Source: Branchiostoma floridae
Lineage: Eukaryota > Chordata > Leptocardii > Amphioxiformes > Branchiostomatidae
DNA: 62,000 nt
Direction: 5' to 3'
Assembly: GCF_000003815.2 (NCBI RefSeq)
Contig: NC_049996.1
Coordinates: forward strand, 1,412,833-1,474,832
The position numbers and the translations under genes were made by a program. Shown piece after piece: positions 61,623 to 62,000 of this stretch. Numbering within the stretch: position 1 is the first letter of the stretch; each line of letters opens with the position of its first letter. The notes beneath the pieces are model-generated. The model saw nothing but the letters and a program-made list of their open reading frames with translations. It was not told the origin of the DNA and searched no databases.

Positions 61623-62000
61623 CTAATGTAACTCTTCCACTTCGTATTCTCCACTCGTTGGAAAGAGTTCGCCAAACTTTTCGCTTGTGAGGTTACTCCT
61701 TGCATGTTCTACAATGCTGGTTAACTTTGTGCCTTGCTCGATGACACTGGGGCCATTAAGATAAGGGCGGATGCCTCTAGTGTGCAACAAGATGACGTTC
61801 CCATTTTTGTCAAACCCTGGCGAACCCGAGGACCCTAAGAACATAGAATGTGTCTGGTACGAGACCGTATCTGTATGTGGCCACGTTCCAAATATCACGT
61901 GTATGGCATTGGTCTCGTCGATATGTACCATGTGAGCATAATCTAGCTGTTTTGGTCCTCCAAAAGGATGACCTACCACCACGACAAAGCGGGTGGAGTC
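61623..62000 (-). CDS. Trypsin-like serine protease, last coding exon (FAM111-like), 5' partial
   Basis: Open from the window edge to TAG at 61623-61625, 125 residues. Motifs: RFVVVVGHPFGGPKQ, THSMFLGSSGSPGFD, KNGNVILLHTRG. GSSGSP carries the nucleophile serine, and GHP..G and the VI.LHT.G strand are typical of PA-clan intracellular proteases such as FAM111 and HtrA, not of secreted trypsins (no cysteines). The catalytic His and Asp lie outside the window. It is unlikely to be related to the mosaic protease. Confidence 0.65.
   Translation of the reverse strand, partial: DSTRFVVVVGHPFGGPKQLDYAHMVHIDETNAIHVIFGTWPHTDTVSYQTHSMFLGSSGSPGFDKNGNVILLHTRGIRPYLNGPSVIEQGTKLTSIVEHARSNLTSEKFGELFPTSGEYEVEELH

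Overview
This is eukaryotic (animal) genomic DNA: GT-AG introns, short phase 1-1 exons coding extracellular domains, tRNA-derived SINEs, LINE 3' fragments, MITEs and minisatellites. The mix of kringle, LDL-receptor A (LDLa), CUB, discoidin and trypsin modules with very repeat-rich introns suggests an invertebrate deuterostome, most likely a lancelet (Branchiostoma). That assignment is inference; no species marker was seen.

Positions 33561 down to 1 (minus strand) hold one large mosaic gene that runs off the left edge. Forty exons could be placed. All splice phases fit and give a continuous reading frame of about 2686 codons: signal peptide, kringle, a 711-residue Pro/Thr/Gln/Asn heptad-repeat stalk (one exon), 3 LDLa, a complete trypsin-type protease (5 exons), 2 CUB, 6 LDLa, linker-kringle-kringle-CUB-linker-kringle-CUB-linker-kringle, 6 LDLa, a discoidin-like (F5/8C-like) domain, and at least one more LDLa. 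The protease is central rather than C-terminal. The kringle/CUB part (4740-14240) is a tandem segmental duplication that carried a LINE insertion along with it. Several LDLa exons nearby are decayed copies.

Positions 33562-36910 hold a probable promoter for the mosaic gene, a 64-bp minisatellite and little else. Positions 36911-40333 (plus strand) hold a three-exon PLP-dependent aminotransferase of the DegT/DnrJ/EryC1/StrS family (about 448 residues), preceded by a YY1-type motif.

Positions 40334-61320 are mostly noncoding: MITE families, a long foldback element, a 62-bp minisatellite, a few orphan exon-like segments, a row of five similar exon-like units on the minus strand without a shared open frame, and a CCAAT-box cluster. 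At the right edge (61623-62000, minus) is the last coding exon of a trypsin-like protease resembling FAM111. The mosaic gene product would be a secreted protein that can bind through kringle, LDLa, CUB and discoidin modules and act through its protease. The other genes show no evident functional link to it.

All exon boundaries are from reading splice signals and frame by eye. No transcript, alignment or domain search was available.
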